Source: Bigelowiella natans CCMP2755
Lineage: Eukaryota > Cercozoa > Chlorarachniophyceae
Direction of reading: 5' to 3'
NCBI GenBank assembly: GCA_000320545.1
Contig: ADNK01000828.1
Location: forward strand, 62,001-126,000
DNA: 64,000 nucleotides
Made by a program: the position numbers and the translations under genes. The notes beneath the pieces were generated by a model. It was given only the letters and a program-made list of their open reading frames with translations. It ran no database searches and had not been told where the DNA came from. The first letter of the stretch is position 1; the number at the start of each line of letters is the position of its first letter. This document shows positions 36,156-47,984 of this stretch, piece after piece.

Positions 36156-37270
36156 ATGACACGTTCCTCGTACCGTTCTCTGCTACTCTTATTTGGCTTT
36201 CTAGCCTGCTTGGGCTTCATTCTAACCGTACGTCTAAGTAATAGCTATCTTGCACGCACTATCCCCTCGTCAACTACGATTGTAAGCCCAACGGTAAGGT
36301 TAGCAGCGTCTCGTGGTTGTAGTAGACGTTCGTTAAATCGCTTTCCACTGGAAGACAGTGTCAACGAAAGAAGAACCAAAGTTATACTGCCATTTGGTCG
36401 TCGGTCAGCAAAAATTGCGACTCGAAAGGGAGCACAAGACGCTGCCAAGACTAAGCTGTACACCAAGGTTCCTGAGTAAACTATTGATTATTTCGAAATG
36501 GAAAAATGTAAAAAGAATGACGTGTATGAAAAAGATATAAAATTTCGTTTTTACTTCATAACACACATTATCAGAAATGAAATCTTGTCGGTAATTCACA
36601 TGAAATAACATGTGAAATTTTTGGAAAGATCGGGAAAATGGTGGCCGACGCTGTGAAGCAAGGAGGCTCAGACCCTTCATCCAATCCGAAGCTCGCAACA
36701 ATCATGAAGCAGGCGAATAGTGCAAATGTCCCAAAAGATATTATTAAGCGTAACATCGAGAAAGGTGAGTCAGGAAAGGCCAACTACGAGCAACTAGTGT
36801 ACGAAGCATACGGTGCTGGAGGTGTTGGTTTTGTCATCGAGTGCATGACGGACAATCCAACCATGGCTCAACGAGATGTAAAACAAGCCTTGAAAAAAGG
36901 ACTAGGAAAATGGGCTGAATCTGGTAGTGTCAGCTTCAATTTTCAGCGAAGAGGAGTAATACGACTCCCAGAGGATAAAGTCACAGAGGATGAAGTAGTC
37001 GACGTAGCTTTAGAGGCCGGTGCAGAAGACATTACTGAAGAGGAAGAATATCTGAAAGTGCTGACAGAAGTAGAAAATTTTCATATTGTCCAATCTGCAC
37101 TTGAAGAAGCTGGTCTTCCTGTGGAGGGAGATCAGTGTGGACTGGAAATGATACCTAATGCTCAAATTGAGGTTAGCGACGCAGACGCAGAGATCAATGA
37201 GGATATACTATCCCGCCTTCTTGATATTGATGATGTTGATGCTGTGTACAGCACAATGGCAATGGAGTAA
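36156..37270 (+). CDS. YebC/TACO1-family translational activator, organelle-targeted
   Basis: Two exons, 36156–36467 and 36629–37270, joined in phase give 317 aa. Family features: SAKIATRKGAQDAAKTKLYT before the junction, SDPSSNPKLATIMKQANSAN, NVPKDIIKRNIEKG, YEAYGAGGVGFVIECMTDN and RDVKQALKKG, and an acidic C-terminus (LLDIDDVDAVYS). Bacterial and mitochondrial relatives help ribosomes translate difficult stretches. Here the N-terminus MTRSSYRSLLLLFGFLACLG is a signal peptide, followed by a Ser/Arg-rich transit-like region. This argues for plastid rather than mitochondrial targeting. The start was chosen because it places the signal peptide at the end; an upstream in-frame extension exists. 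Confidence 0.9.
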
Positions 37271-38137
37271 GAAGTTACGATGGAGTCAAAACCCCAACGC
37301 ATACATTTTAAAATACATATTCGTATATTAGTGTCATTAATCGATCAGTAGAATAATTTATGACGAGCTTTTTACCTTAAAATAAACTAGAAAAAGTTGC
37401 TCCAGAAATTTCTCGAATGTAGAATTATGGTCATGCTAGCATGTTGCTATTGGACTTATCATGCTAGCATGTCTAGCTGCTTCACTTCTGCAGAGCTATC
37501 TAGCTATACTTCTATACTTGCACGATGCAGACAAACTCAGGGTGGCCTATCTAGCTATGCGTATATATGTCATCTCTGTTCAGCAAGTCTCACGATGCCT
37601 AGTTTTGCGCTTGCATTCGACACGCACATCTAGACATCAAGACAAATCGTATCCACAAAAAGTGATTAATCAATCCCGAACGCCCATGCTGACATCTAGA
37701 CATGGCTAGATGGTGGCATGCTTGTGTGTACTCTAGCACTCTAGCACTACCAGCTAGCTCTAGAGCTAGAATCTAGTGCATCGCAGGCTAGCAGGCAACA
37801 ACAGCATCAGCATCACTACTAGACTAGATCACGTAGTTCTGTTATCCGGCATTGATCATGCTAGCATGTCTAGATGTGTAACAGGGGTTTCTAGCTAGCT
37901 AGGTCTGTCTAGCTATCTGTGAATCTCTAGATCTAGACATGCAGCATAGCTAGATACTAGGATAGCTAGTATCTAGCTATGCTGCATTTCTCACAACATC
38001 ATTAGGGGAACTATTCTTTCATTCGAGTTGAAGTGCACATGATCAACCTCACGTGCAGAGATGGACAACAAAAGGTTATTATTGTCTTTTCATGTACAGA
38101 GGTAAAGTTTTTCATGCGTCTGATGTAAAAATATTAA
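37271..38137. repeat. CTAG-rich low-complexity intergenic block
   Basis: From about 37400 to 38000 the sequence is dominated by overlapping CTAGCTAG, TCTAGA and ATGCTAGCAT words. It holds no gene. Similar CTAG enrichment is seen near 31770–32010, 41330–41380 and 61900–62150. Confidence 0.55.
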
Positions 38138-38893
38138 TTATTTCAATTCCATAGACGCGAGAGTATCCAACATTGACGGCTCGCTTTTAGTTGGCATATC
38201 TTCCCAAAAATTAGAAGTATTTGCCTCATCATTTTTGTGGCTTGAGTTATTATCAAAGTCTTGCGATTGAAGGAGGCTGCCTTGCAACGGGCTGCTTGTA
38301 TCAGAAGATTTCTCATCGCTAGAATCCACCTCCTCATCGAAACACTCGTCCATCATTTTGGTTTCTTCAAAGCAACTTCTACTGAACTCATCTCTTTCTT
38401 TTACGATAACTTCCATTCCAGATTTAATGCCTGCAGCTTCGAAAGTTACGTGCTCACTGATGGACTTTCCTTTGAACATAAGCTGCAAACGATCGTGAGA
38501 ATTGTATTTTCTTTCGTAAATTTCTAACAGTTGAGATACAGTAGCATTTGATGCAATTCGTATTGCGTTAATGTCATAGGTACTATATACTCTTATTTTA
38601 ATGAACTGGGCAATGTCTACGTTGACTGAGACAATTGATTTATTTTTAATGCCGTAGGATTCTAGAGTTTGATCATCCTGAAGCTCAGTTTTTAGGTTTT
38701 TACCAAAGATCTTCATCGTCCATACTCCCTTAAGGTATTTTTGGATTCTGCATGCAATCGCCTGTTTCAAATGGGCAATGCGAGGTTGTGCGCCAGACTT
38801 ATTGTTTCTTCGCATCATAACTTTTATCTCCTTTCCATTCAGTTCACAACGGATTTCCATCATTTCGAGTCGATCGTTCTGAATGTTTGCCAT
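38138..38893 (-). CDS. Intronless protein with two ubiquitin-like folds
   Basis: This is a single 251-codon ORF, one of the few intronless genes here. Two consecutive ubiquitin-like segments are suggested. The first, about residues 12–93, runs from MEIRCELNGKEIKVMM to LQDDQTLESYGIKNKSIVSV. The second, about 97–167, runs from IKIRVYSTYDINAIRI to LMFKGKSISEHVTFEAAGIK and MEVIVKER. Each has the beta-strand, helix, 'D/E-x-x-TLE/F-x-x-x-GI' and final-strand pattern of ubiquitin. There is no C-terminal Gly-Gly; an acidic Ser-rich tail of about 80 residues follows. It is probably a non-conjugated ubiquitin-like adaptor. The family assignment is by pattern only. Confidence 0.65.
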   Translation of the reverse strand: MANIQNDRLEMMEIRCELNGKEIKVMMRRNNKSGAQPRIAHLKQAIACRIQKYLKGVWTMKIFGKNLKTELQDDQTLESYGIKNKSIVSVNVDIAQFIKIRVYSTYDINAIRIASNATVSQLLEIYERKYNSHDRLQLMFKGKSISEHVTFEAAGIKSGMEVIVKERDEFSRSCFEETKMMDECFDEEVDSSDEKSSDTSSPLQGSLLQSQDFDNNSSHKNDEANTSNFWEDMPTKSEPSMLDTLASMELK

Positions 38894-40085
38894 TCGTCGT
38901 AACTAACCAATGTTGCATTGAGTGAACCATATGAAAGAGAAGAGTGCTAATTTTCTTATGCGAGAAAGTTAAGAAATCTAAATGAAAGGATTATCGTACC
39001 CTCGTCTGGCCATGTCTACAGAAGTTATGTGTTTTCATCGTCGTTAATCGGGATGAGGATGAGTATGAGAACTGAAAGCAGCTTTCCTGCATTTCAGGGT
39101 TCCTCAGATAGGTTGAGTTTGAACACAGTGTGTCTTGAAATCTGTTAGACTTGGCGGGCTTGACATAATCACCACTGTTTGCGACTTGCAGCTTCTTGTT
39201 GCCACCTTTGCTGTTTCTTCTCTTACTCTGCTGCCACTATGTCTGCATACACTTCATTTCTTCTCTTATTCTGCTGCCAACAAGGATGCTGGTGCGAAAA
39301 CCAGTGTTGAGACAAGCACGTTCCTGTTTCGAAACCAAAGAACCGATGCCTTTTCAACTTTTCACTCGCAAGAAACGAGTTTCGGTTGAATTTAACTCTT
39401 CCTTTTTGTGTTGCTAAGAAAGCCATCTAATCTCTTATTTGTGTTGCCTCGGAATGAACGGCACACGCAGACAGTGAACGTTCATGTTCATTTGTGAACC
39501 AAGTGATGAGATACGCCCTTCATGCCCGTTGATTACTTTGTTCACATTGAGCATGTCGTTTAATAAGAATTAACTATATTCACATGCTACGACTTAGAAA
39601 CATATCATATTTCGTATTCTAATCCCATTTCAGCACAATCGTAGATATTTTTCACATTACGTATTCTCCACTACAGCGGAAAAACAAAGAATACCAGCAA
39701 GAATTCCAAAATCCACATGCGTTTCTCTGCAATTTCTCCGGTCGAGGGAAAACCGGTTTTCGGTCAAAATCTGCTTTTCTGCCCACCTTTACTTCACTTC
39801 ATTTTTTCAGTTTTCAATGTGCTCGCTTGATACTTCATCATAAGAGGGATTGTGAAGAAATGCTTGTTATCACTGCATTTTCTAGAAAATTAAGCTATCA
39901 TTTGCATGGGGTTTGTTGTAGTATGCTGATTTTCAGTCTTAAGATGATTTTTGATGATTTTTTTCATGAATTCTTATTTCACGCATGCACTAGCAGGCAG
40001 ATACCCACGAGGCCAGGAATGGAAGGGCAGAGCATACCATTTAATCGTAGTCCCTTATGACAAGCATCGCAGTTGCGGTCTGGCC
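38894..40085. other. Intergenic, no gene seen
   Basis: AT-rich sequence with pyrimidine-rich stretches around 39200–39420 and 39780–40000. Short frames were rejected because they lack splice chains and family motifs. Confidence 0.5.
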
Positions 40086-40981
40086 ATGACCTGCAATTTC
40101 GTGTCGTAAAAATTTTACAGTTATCTGAACCTTGCATACCATCATAGTTGCATTCAAGAAGTTAGTTTGACACATTTGTGTTGAACCGGCTTGTTTAATT
40201 TGTGTGTGTTGCGCATCATAAATTGCTGTGTTGCTTCAACTGTTATTTTATCATCAGGTGGTTTGCACACTTCTTGCAGTAGTTGTAGTTGGTTGCGGTT
40301 TGTACTATCTGCGATGGAGGTTTATAAGTGGACATGTAAGGCTGCGTCTACGCACTTCATCTTTCACAATGCAAGAACGAAGTTCTGTCAATAGCACAGG
40401 ATCTACAGATCCCTTCAAGACGAAGAAAAAGATGAAGCCCTGGCTAAAGGTTGTCCATTAGGAAAAAAATAATATTCATCATGCGAAGAGAAATGAAAAA
40501 AGTAAACTTTCAGGAAAATCAGCGAGCCCCAACAGTGTGGCGTGGAGCTGGGGGAATGATTGCGATACAAGGGGATGCATCTATTATTCCAGGCTTAAGT
40601 ACGAAACTCGCTCAAGGTTGGACGGGAGGTGTGGAGGACAAAGATGGAACTTACAACAACGAGGAGGAGCACAAAAATTTAGATATGTTACAGAAAAGTT
40701 TAGAGAAGATGAAAAAGGTACGAGAACAAGAAGAGATAATTAAGGAAGAATCTTTGCAAGATATTCAAAAGGAACATGCTGAGAATAAAAAAAATGTAGA
40801 ATCTACACAAGAGAATGATCGATCACCAAGGAAATTCGAGATCAAGATACGACCTTGTAATGATGAGAGTATCAATGAAACTGAGATTCACGTTAAGCCC
40901 GGCTTCAGTAGCGGAGATTATGCAGAAATAACGAGTAAGCTAGGGGTAGTAGGGGATAGTAGTGCATCTAACATCATGTAA
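40086..40981 (+). CDS. 224-aa membrane-anchored protein, unknown function
   Basis: Exons 40258–40449 and 40514–40981 are well supported and in phase. A 15-nt first exon (40086–40100, MTCNF) is proposed because it supplies an ATG in phase. A transmembrane helix (VVCTLLAVVVVGCGLYYLRW) lies at the N-terminus. It is followed by a basic linker, a segment ENQRAPTVWRGAGGMIAIQG and a long charged helix (LDMLQKSLEKMKKVREQEE). No family recognised. Because the anchor is N-terminal, an ER or outer-membrane location with most of the protein on one side is likely. Confidence 0.5.
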
Positions 40982-42477
40982 AGTCTTAGTGGAATTTAGA
41001 AAATGTTATTTGCAATTCCGGATCGAAATTGAATATTTGTGAGTGATGATTGCATGTTGGCATCAAAATGATTGTTGTGTGATGTGCACATTGCATGCGT
41101 GCACTCTAGCACTAGTGCATCACACGCTAGCACAGTCTGACGTGCGCATGTCTGCACTGGTGCAGTGCAACACTGGGATGGCGACTCACCGCATCATTGT
41201 TTCATGCGTCATTGCGCATCGCCATCCATCATCAAACGATCTATCGATGTTTGCAATGACGAATTCATCGTGACTCGATTGCACATCATTTTTGTGCTCC
41301 CTAACTCTGGAATTCGGTTGGTCGTTCACCTGCGCTGGCTGGCTGGCTGGTTAGCTGGCTAGCTCATGAAGCTGGCACGCTGGCACGGTGCGTTGCAACA
41401 TGCCGTGCTGACAATGGCAATCTAGCAATGTGGGGGGGACGCGGGTGAGAAAGATTTCATCTTTTCCGTGTCAAAATTCCTGTTTGTCGCCCCAGTGCTG
41501 GCAATTTTCGCAAAAGACTTGCAATGATTGGCCATTTGAGTGGATTTGTTCTTCGATCTGCGATGAATTCATTCCGAAGTCTTGCGAACGAAACCGAAGA
41601 AAACAGATCATCAGCGACAATCACAGATCCAAGCACTGATGACTGCTGCTCAAGCATCGACATGGTTTGTTCCAGACGACACACGATGAAGATTGTCGCA
41701 CTTGCAAAACAAAACATGTCTCCGTCCAAACGGAACCTGATTGGCGGAGAAGCAACACGTGCAATTGCTTCCCTGCGATGAAGAAAGAAAGGATTCTCTG
41801 GTGATTTTCAAGCAAAGAGTTTTCGAATGGATGTCGGATCTCGTTCGGAGAGGCTCGCCATCGTGATTTTTGGTGTTTGCCTGCCGCTTGCCTGTGATTT
41901 GTCCGATGCAAAATTGAGAAGCCCACGCACATGGACAGGACTTTGCACCGTTTGTGCATGGTCTTGTCGGGGTGGGCGTCCGGGGATCTAGCTGAGAAGA
42001 AAACGTGTCCGGTGCGTGTCATTGGGCTTTGTTGAACCCCGCGTGTTCGTTCTGAGGCAAAACAGCGTAGCCGCCGCTTTGCACAGTTGCACAGATGCAT
42101 TGGGATGACTTGACCATTCTAGCATTGACAAAAAGCACATGACCATGATGGACTATTTCATCACATCCGTCTCATGTGCACAGTGACAATGGCGTGCCAC
42201 AGCAAGCACTGCGCTACATTGCCTGTCGCAGACAACACACACACAGCATTTGTGCCAGGGCGCGACATCAGTGCTTACTCTGATTGTAATGCAAACATGT
42301 GTCCGACTACGTCATCTACTTCGAACCAAACTAGCAAATGTACTGCAAAAAGATCCTGTTGCTTGCACATTCATGGCCCTGAAGTATCGTATCGCCGAAT
42401 CGCATATTTAATCGGAACTATAACTTACATTCTTACTCACATTGCTACTTATGGGTATAGGGCTTTAAAATTAAGCA
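40982..42477. other. Repeat-like intergenic block
   Basis: No gene was found. It includes copy 2 of the dispersed repeat (41470–41737), CTGGCTGGCTGG and CTAG-rich words near 41335–41380, and GC-richer sequence to about 42200. Confidence 0.5.
41470..41737. repeat. Dispersed repeat, copy 2 (inverted relative to 31 kb)
   Basis: Its reverse complement runs collinearly with 31328–31394 joined to 32073–32327, with conserved words GGTTCCGTTTGGAC, CGATGCTTGAG, CTTCGGAATGAATTCATCG and GCGACAAA. This copy is uninterrupted, so it serves as the 'empty site' for the insertion in copy 1. Confidence 0.75.
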
Positions 42478-42665
42478 CTAGGCTGTTGATTCGGTATTTG
42501 CAATGCTACTTTTCATGAGAACAATCCTGTTCATTGCATCTGCGACATAAGCGTCAGGAGTGGATGCCCCGCTAGTAACTCCTATTCTCACTTTCCCTAT
42601 TAAACCACAAACATGGTGTTTATAAGAGTCAATTTGGCACTACCAACATTAGCATGATTAACGTT

Positions 42666-42696
<31 letters not shown>

Positions 42697-44158
42697 CAAT
42701 TGTTATCATCAGGAAAAACATACTCTACTACCAACAATACCTTCTGGCAAAAGGTTCTTGAGAACCTTAATTTCGCCATCGATCTAAATATAACGTTGAC
42801 GTCAGCACAGAAAACAACTGTTGCATTGATCTATTCACTCATTCCATCATTCCATGATATATGTACTAGAAACAATTTTGTCTACGTTGTAGGTTTCGAT
42901 ATGATCATAATGAGAAAACAAGGATTAACGAAGTCACAGCATACCGTGCGATATTCGATGGAGTTATCGGGTCTTAGCCTTTCTGCACGATCAATGTGGT
43001 AAGCGGGTATTCCTGATAGATGCGTCAGTTAAGAAACAAATTTGAGTATATGATGGTTTAGACGAAGAACAAGAAGCAGAGAGAAGAAAAAGAAGGTGTA
43101 AGAGATGAGGAAGAAGATAATCATTCAGAGAATCTTCTCCTTCTTGTGAAATGGTGATTATAAAGCTGTAGTAGCCTTTAGTAGCAGTAGCAGTAGCAGC
43201 AGCAGCAGCAGTAGTAGTAGAAGCAGTAGCCTGATCTTTTTCTTTTTCTTCTTTTTCTTGTTCTTCTTAACCTTGATGCTCTGGGATTTCAACTAAATGC
43301 CGTGTGTTTGAGCTATCCCACCCCCCCACGATCAGGAAAAAGTCGATGGTTTTGTCCTCTGCAAGCTCATGAATAGCATCCTACTCGTTGTGTTATGCCG
43401 GAGGACAGATAGCAGCAGCAGTAGCAGCAGCAGCAAGAGTATGAAGTGTAGCAACACAATAGCGATAACTACCAAACACGCATCATGATATCATACTACT
43501 ACTACTGCTACTACTACCACTACTACTACTACATACAACGACGACGGCGACGAGTATTGAATGGGATCAGGTGTTCGAAGAAGAAGCGTAACAACAACAA
43601 CAACAACAGCAACAACAACAGCAACAACAGCAACCAGAACAATAGCAAACAATAACACCTGTCGCTCCTGGGTGGCATCACAGATGGTATCGAACTCCAT
43701 GTAATGCTTGTTTAGCTGAAGGGAGGGATAGGAGTAGTGGTAGTGGTGTTTTTGTACTTTTTATGATGCTGTTGCTCAAAGAAAGTAGTCATCGTAAGAT
43801 TGAAGAATTAGTGGCTTCCATATTAATAATCAATAATAATCTTTAATCATCCTTCGTCTCTTCTCGTCTCTTTTCTTCACGTTTAGAGAAGCGTCGTTCT
43901 ATCACCTCTTCTGGCCCATATTTCTGCATCATTGTCTTCTGCAGCATTTGGCCAATGGCACGAGTTTCCTTCTTATACATCGTAGTCTGGTTAGCTAGGC
44001 CAAGTTTTTTCAAATGTACGTCAGGATCGAAACCCTTGGACATGGCGTTCTTAAACTTCTCCATGAATTCAGCCTTGTCCCCACCGTTGAGGATGTAGTT
44101 TGCAACATACTCGGCCTCCTGCATGGTCTTAACGATGATGTAGTCCTGGAAGTAGTTA

Positions 44159-44193
<35 letters not shown>

Positions 44194-46691
44194 AGGGAAT
44201 TAGCCTCCAGCCAACCATTCACGTGCACAGCACATTAAAGACGACGAAGACCAAAACTTACGAGTAGGAGAAACAAGAAGAAAAAGAAGAGGAGGGAGGA
44301 GGAGGAGGAGGAGGAGGAGGAGGAGGAAGGGAGGAGGGGGATGAGGACCTCTGCGAAACTGGCAGTTGCAATGGTCTCCTCGTGGCTCCAGGTACCTGAA
44401 ATCATGTAATATACGACGACGAGACTCATCATCATTGTTGTTTCTTCTTCTTCTTCTCAGAACGATGAATCGTGACGAATGAGTGATGATTTTATTAACT
44501 CATGCAGCAGCAACATAATGACCAACGGTATCTACAATCGCGGCGAGAACAATGCTAATACTAAGAATATTTATAACAATAATCACACAAGACTTCTCAT
44601 CCTTCTGATACTACCAGTATTCTATCAATTCCCTCACACTGCATACATGTTTAGACATATATAACGTATTTGTAAAATAAGCAAACCGTGTATGATACTG
44701 GTCATTCCTCCTTTGGTGTGAGCATCTACTGAATTCCAGACCTAAGTAGGATGGCGAGGAGGAGGAGGAGGAGGAGGAGGAGGAGAGTGGCAGTCGCGTT
44801 ATTAGTAGCAGCAGCAGCAACAGTAGTACTAGTAAGACCACGTTGTACTATGACGACGTACGTGCGTATATACCTTGCTAACCCATGGGCAGGTAGTGTC
44901 TACGATTTGAACTCCACGTTCAGTCAGCAACTGCATCTAAGTGTGATTGGTATACATAATGGATGTATTAATAACATAGTAACCACCGATCATGAAATGA
45001 TAATCAGGGCATCTAAGTGTGATTGGTATACATAATGGATGTATTAATAACATAGTAACCACCGATCATGAAATGATAATCAGGGCATCTAAGTGTGATT
45101 GGTATACATAATGGATGTATTAATAACATAGTAACCACCGATCATGAAATGATAATCAGGTAAATTGTTGTAGTTGCTGATAAATACGAGCTGCTGTGCT
45201 GCTGCCTGAATATCACAGACCTCTTCAAGTGTAGCTCCAAATGCAGGAAGAATAACCACATCGTCCTTCTCAACCTGTCGTAAGTTAGTAGTATCAACAC
45301 AAAGAAAGCGGAATTTGTAGTAAAAAAGAACATTCATTCTTCCATCGCTCTGAACTGTAAACTCGAATCATGGACAACTCGTGTGGTGGTGTGCGTATTC
45401 GTGTGTGTTCTCAGAACAGATGCGAGATGTGGAAGTGAGGCGAATAAAACCTGATCGAAGTTCTTGACGCCATCTTCTACAGGAATAAATCTAAATGGTT
45501 TCGCCATCAGTGTAAGAATCAGAAATAATAATTCGGATAATGCGAGCAAAAGCAAAATCATATTAGGTTAGTAATGATATACTTGATGCCCATGTTCGCC
45601 ATTTTGTCATTGACTCCAGGATTGTGGATGATTTCATTGGTGATGTGGATGGTCTTGTCGCCGTAATGTAGCTTCGCCTCGATTGCCATTTGCACAGCCC
45701 GCTCAACACCCCAACAGAAGCTATCATAGGAGTGGGGATAGAGGAATTGTTTAGAAAGAAAATAATAGTAGAAGGAGTATGACTGCCCTGCTAAGAGACT
45801 GATAAAGAGAAGAAACAAATCATGAGAAATTCTGTGTGTGTTTCAAAAGTTGGTTCTGAAAAGATAAAGAAGTAAGCTGTCTGGCTTACCCGAAATCTTG
45901 AGCTAGACGGAATGTGATGTCTCCCTTTTCCATCGTGTAGCTGATATCCATATTTAGGTGTGAAAAGCATCATAATCATTTTAGAAACCGTCTCATCAAA
46001 TACGTGGTGTGTGTGGTTGCTGGTTTAAGCTGCTTACAGATTGTCTCGCATATCCTTGATTACGTCAGACTGGAACTCATCAAACATTTCCTTTTCGGCG
46101 ATCGGCTGAAAATATGTGGATCGATCATTGTTTGTGGATGAGGTGTGCCAAATTTGAAATGGATAGGGGAAATCACGGGTGATTGATTGATTGTGCACGT
46201 ACTACTGACTACCCTCGTCTCCTTGAATCCCATCCGATTGAAAGTGTCTTGCCGTTTAATTTGTTTCAGTTGCTCCCTTTTGCTAACCTCTGACATATCG
46301 GAAAAGCAACCATTAGAGTGAGTACCCTTCATGTAAACTATATTGCAGCAGATCTTTGAGTAAAATATAGCCTACCAGTGCTTCTGGGAACCAAACGTTG
46401 CCTCGTTGCATGTAAAGATGATGATGATGTGTCGCAGCCCTTCTTCATGCTGCTTGTGAATCCTGGAGAAAATCTTACTGTTGCAGGAACCGAACGAAGC
46501 GTAGCCATCAAATCTTGACGGCTCATCTGGGCCATTTGGGGCTCGCTCGAGGTGTCGCCCATCCTGAGTGCGAGCACTACCAGCAATCCAAACAAAGCGA
46601 CCGTTGCATAGAGACACACGACAGGGTAGCTTTGTTTCCTCCTCTGATTCACACCCATCATGAAGCTATCGTAATTTGCACTTCGCAGCAT
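42478..46691 (-). CDS. ispH: 4-hydroxy-3-methylbut-2-enyl diphosphate reductase (IspH), plastid
   Basis: IspH is the last enzyme of the MEP pathway; it reduces HMBPP to IPP/DMAPP with a [4Fe-4S] cluster. Sixteen in-phase exons: 46691–46376, 46337–46213, 46105–46038, 45940–45890, 45720–45583, 45490–45451, 45274–45221, 44930–44874, 44741–44687, 44395–44349, 44145–43906, 43715–43659, 43380–43272, 43012–42945, 42783–42741 and 42596–42478 (528 aa). The three cluster cysteines are visible in [20 protein letters not shown] and [11 protein letters not shown]. Other hallmarks are [54 protein letters not shown] and [11 protein letters not shown]. The family's usual KYSHEE reads TWSHEE. The N-terminus has a hydrophobic helix ([19 protein letters not shown]) plus a Ser/Thr/Arg-rich region, a two-part plastid leader. 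An upstream in-frame ATG exists at 46886. Confidence 0.95.
44933..45160. repeat. Three tandem copies of a 76-bp unit inside an ispH intron
   Basis: The unit starting GCATCTAAGTGTGATTGG and ending GATAATCAGG occurs three times in a row (44933, 45009, 45085) with no visible differences. It lies wholly within the intron between the AFGATLEE and [10 protein letters not shown] exons. Such identity implies recent duplication or continuing homogenisation. Confidence 0.9.
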
Positions 46692-47212
46692 GACGGCTCC
46701 TCTGTGCAGAGTTTCGGAATGTAGAGCAGGGGGTGGTCTAATCCCGTGTTGGAAGCTCGTATTGTTATTCCCTCTTTTGTAGAGCCGAGAAGGACGACAA
46801 TAACAACATCTGGAATCCCGGGACAATTTGTGTCGGAACACTTTCATAGGGCATTTAGCATTGTTTTGTGGAAATACGTGTACCATTACGAGTAGTCGTG
46901 AAAAGTTCGCTGGCGACTTGAGTAGTGCGGCAATTAAATTATTCAGTTGTTGTTATTGTTGTTTTATCATTGGTTGTTAGATCTAGATCTTACCTGCATG
47001 CATGCCGTTCATGTACCACTACATTTAGACATGCTTCTCCATTCTCCATCAATAATGGGGATTTAACCTCTGCTTTATTGCAAATTGACAATGTCGCAGG
47101 ATATGAATTAGAGCTATTTTCGATTTTCCTTCTCAGCGCCCGAGATCATCGATTGATTGATTGATCTGTCTCGGTGTCATCTTCCGTACGTAAGTACGTA
47201 CACCTTTGGTAC
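46692..47212. promoter_or_regulatory. Divergent intergenic region, ispH / cupin oxygenase
   Basis: This is the shared upstream region of ispH (−) and the oxygenase gene (+). Open frames on both strands are probably untranslated leader sequence, although an in-frame upstream ATG for ispH (46886) lies inside. No TATA element could be singled out with confidence. Confidence 0.35.
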
Positions 47213-47936
47213 ATGCAGAGCCACCCTCGCACTATTAGGCTGCGAAGTTGTCTTCTGTTCGTTCTGTTGGCAACGCAGATAACGGTATCTCTTTCTTTGA
47301 TTTCGAATGGACCTCTAACTTCGGTGGAGAAGGTCCACTGCGCACAGGTTAAATGGCTATTCCGAGGAGTCGGGTGTGTTGCTTTCCACATTATGAAGTC
47401 TTCTATTCATTTCCAAATAGAGGCCTGCTGTGATACATAGGTGCACTAAATTCCTAGATCGTTACTGGGAAAGAAAACCATTGCTTACACGGTGATACTA
47501 CCATGAGCACCAATGTTCAAACTTAAAAAAGTAACATTTTATGATATTACAGCTCCAATCAGAACAGCAGGCAGAAAGTCAAGAATTTGTTCCAAGTGCG
47601 GGATTTTCCTACTCTCTTACAGCTATGGCACATGAAGTAAGCTAATACCTATGATGATCTAACATGCGACGCTTGCGTGAATGAACCTAATTCATCAGGA
47701 GCAACGACACTCATGGGCAAGTCCTCTTCATCGAGCCAGGGACATTCAAACATGATGCATCTATAGTGCCACAGGTTTATAGCAGGCTGTAGAAATTTAC
47801 ATCTTCGTTTCAGCCAGACTTATTTTTTGGAATTGATACTCGAAAGGGCGCGCAGATTACTCGTAAAGAAGTCATGGCAGCACTTGATGCTCAGAGAACC
47901 GTGATTATCCACAATCTTGAAATTTACTGGTAGTAA

Positions 47937-47984
<48 letters not shown>

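Noticed and set aside
41621-42100. 159-codon minus-strand ORF
   Set aside because: Lies within and beside the dispersed repeat; Cys/Arg-rich without motifs or splice signals, and the matching 31-kb copy does not keep the frame.
43311-43332. Possible frameshift in ispH at the poly-G run
   Set aside because: Careful reading of the seven G residues gives [11 protein letters not shown] in one frame, so no frameshift is needed.
44162-44193. CRISPR-like or tandem array
   Set aside because: It is a plain trinucleotide microsatellite in an ispH intron; no spacers exist and the genome is eukaryotic.
46060-46332. Single 90-codon ORF as a separate gene
   Set aside because: Its first part is ispH exon 2; the remainder is intron read-through.
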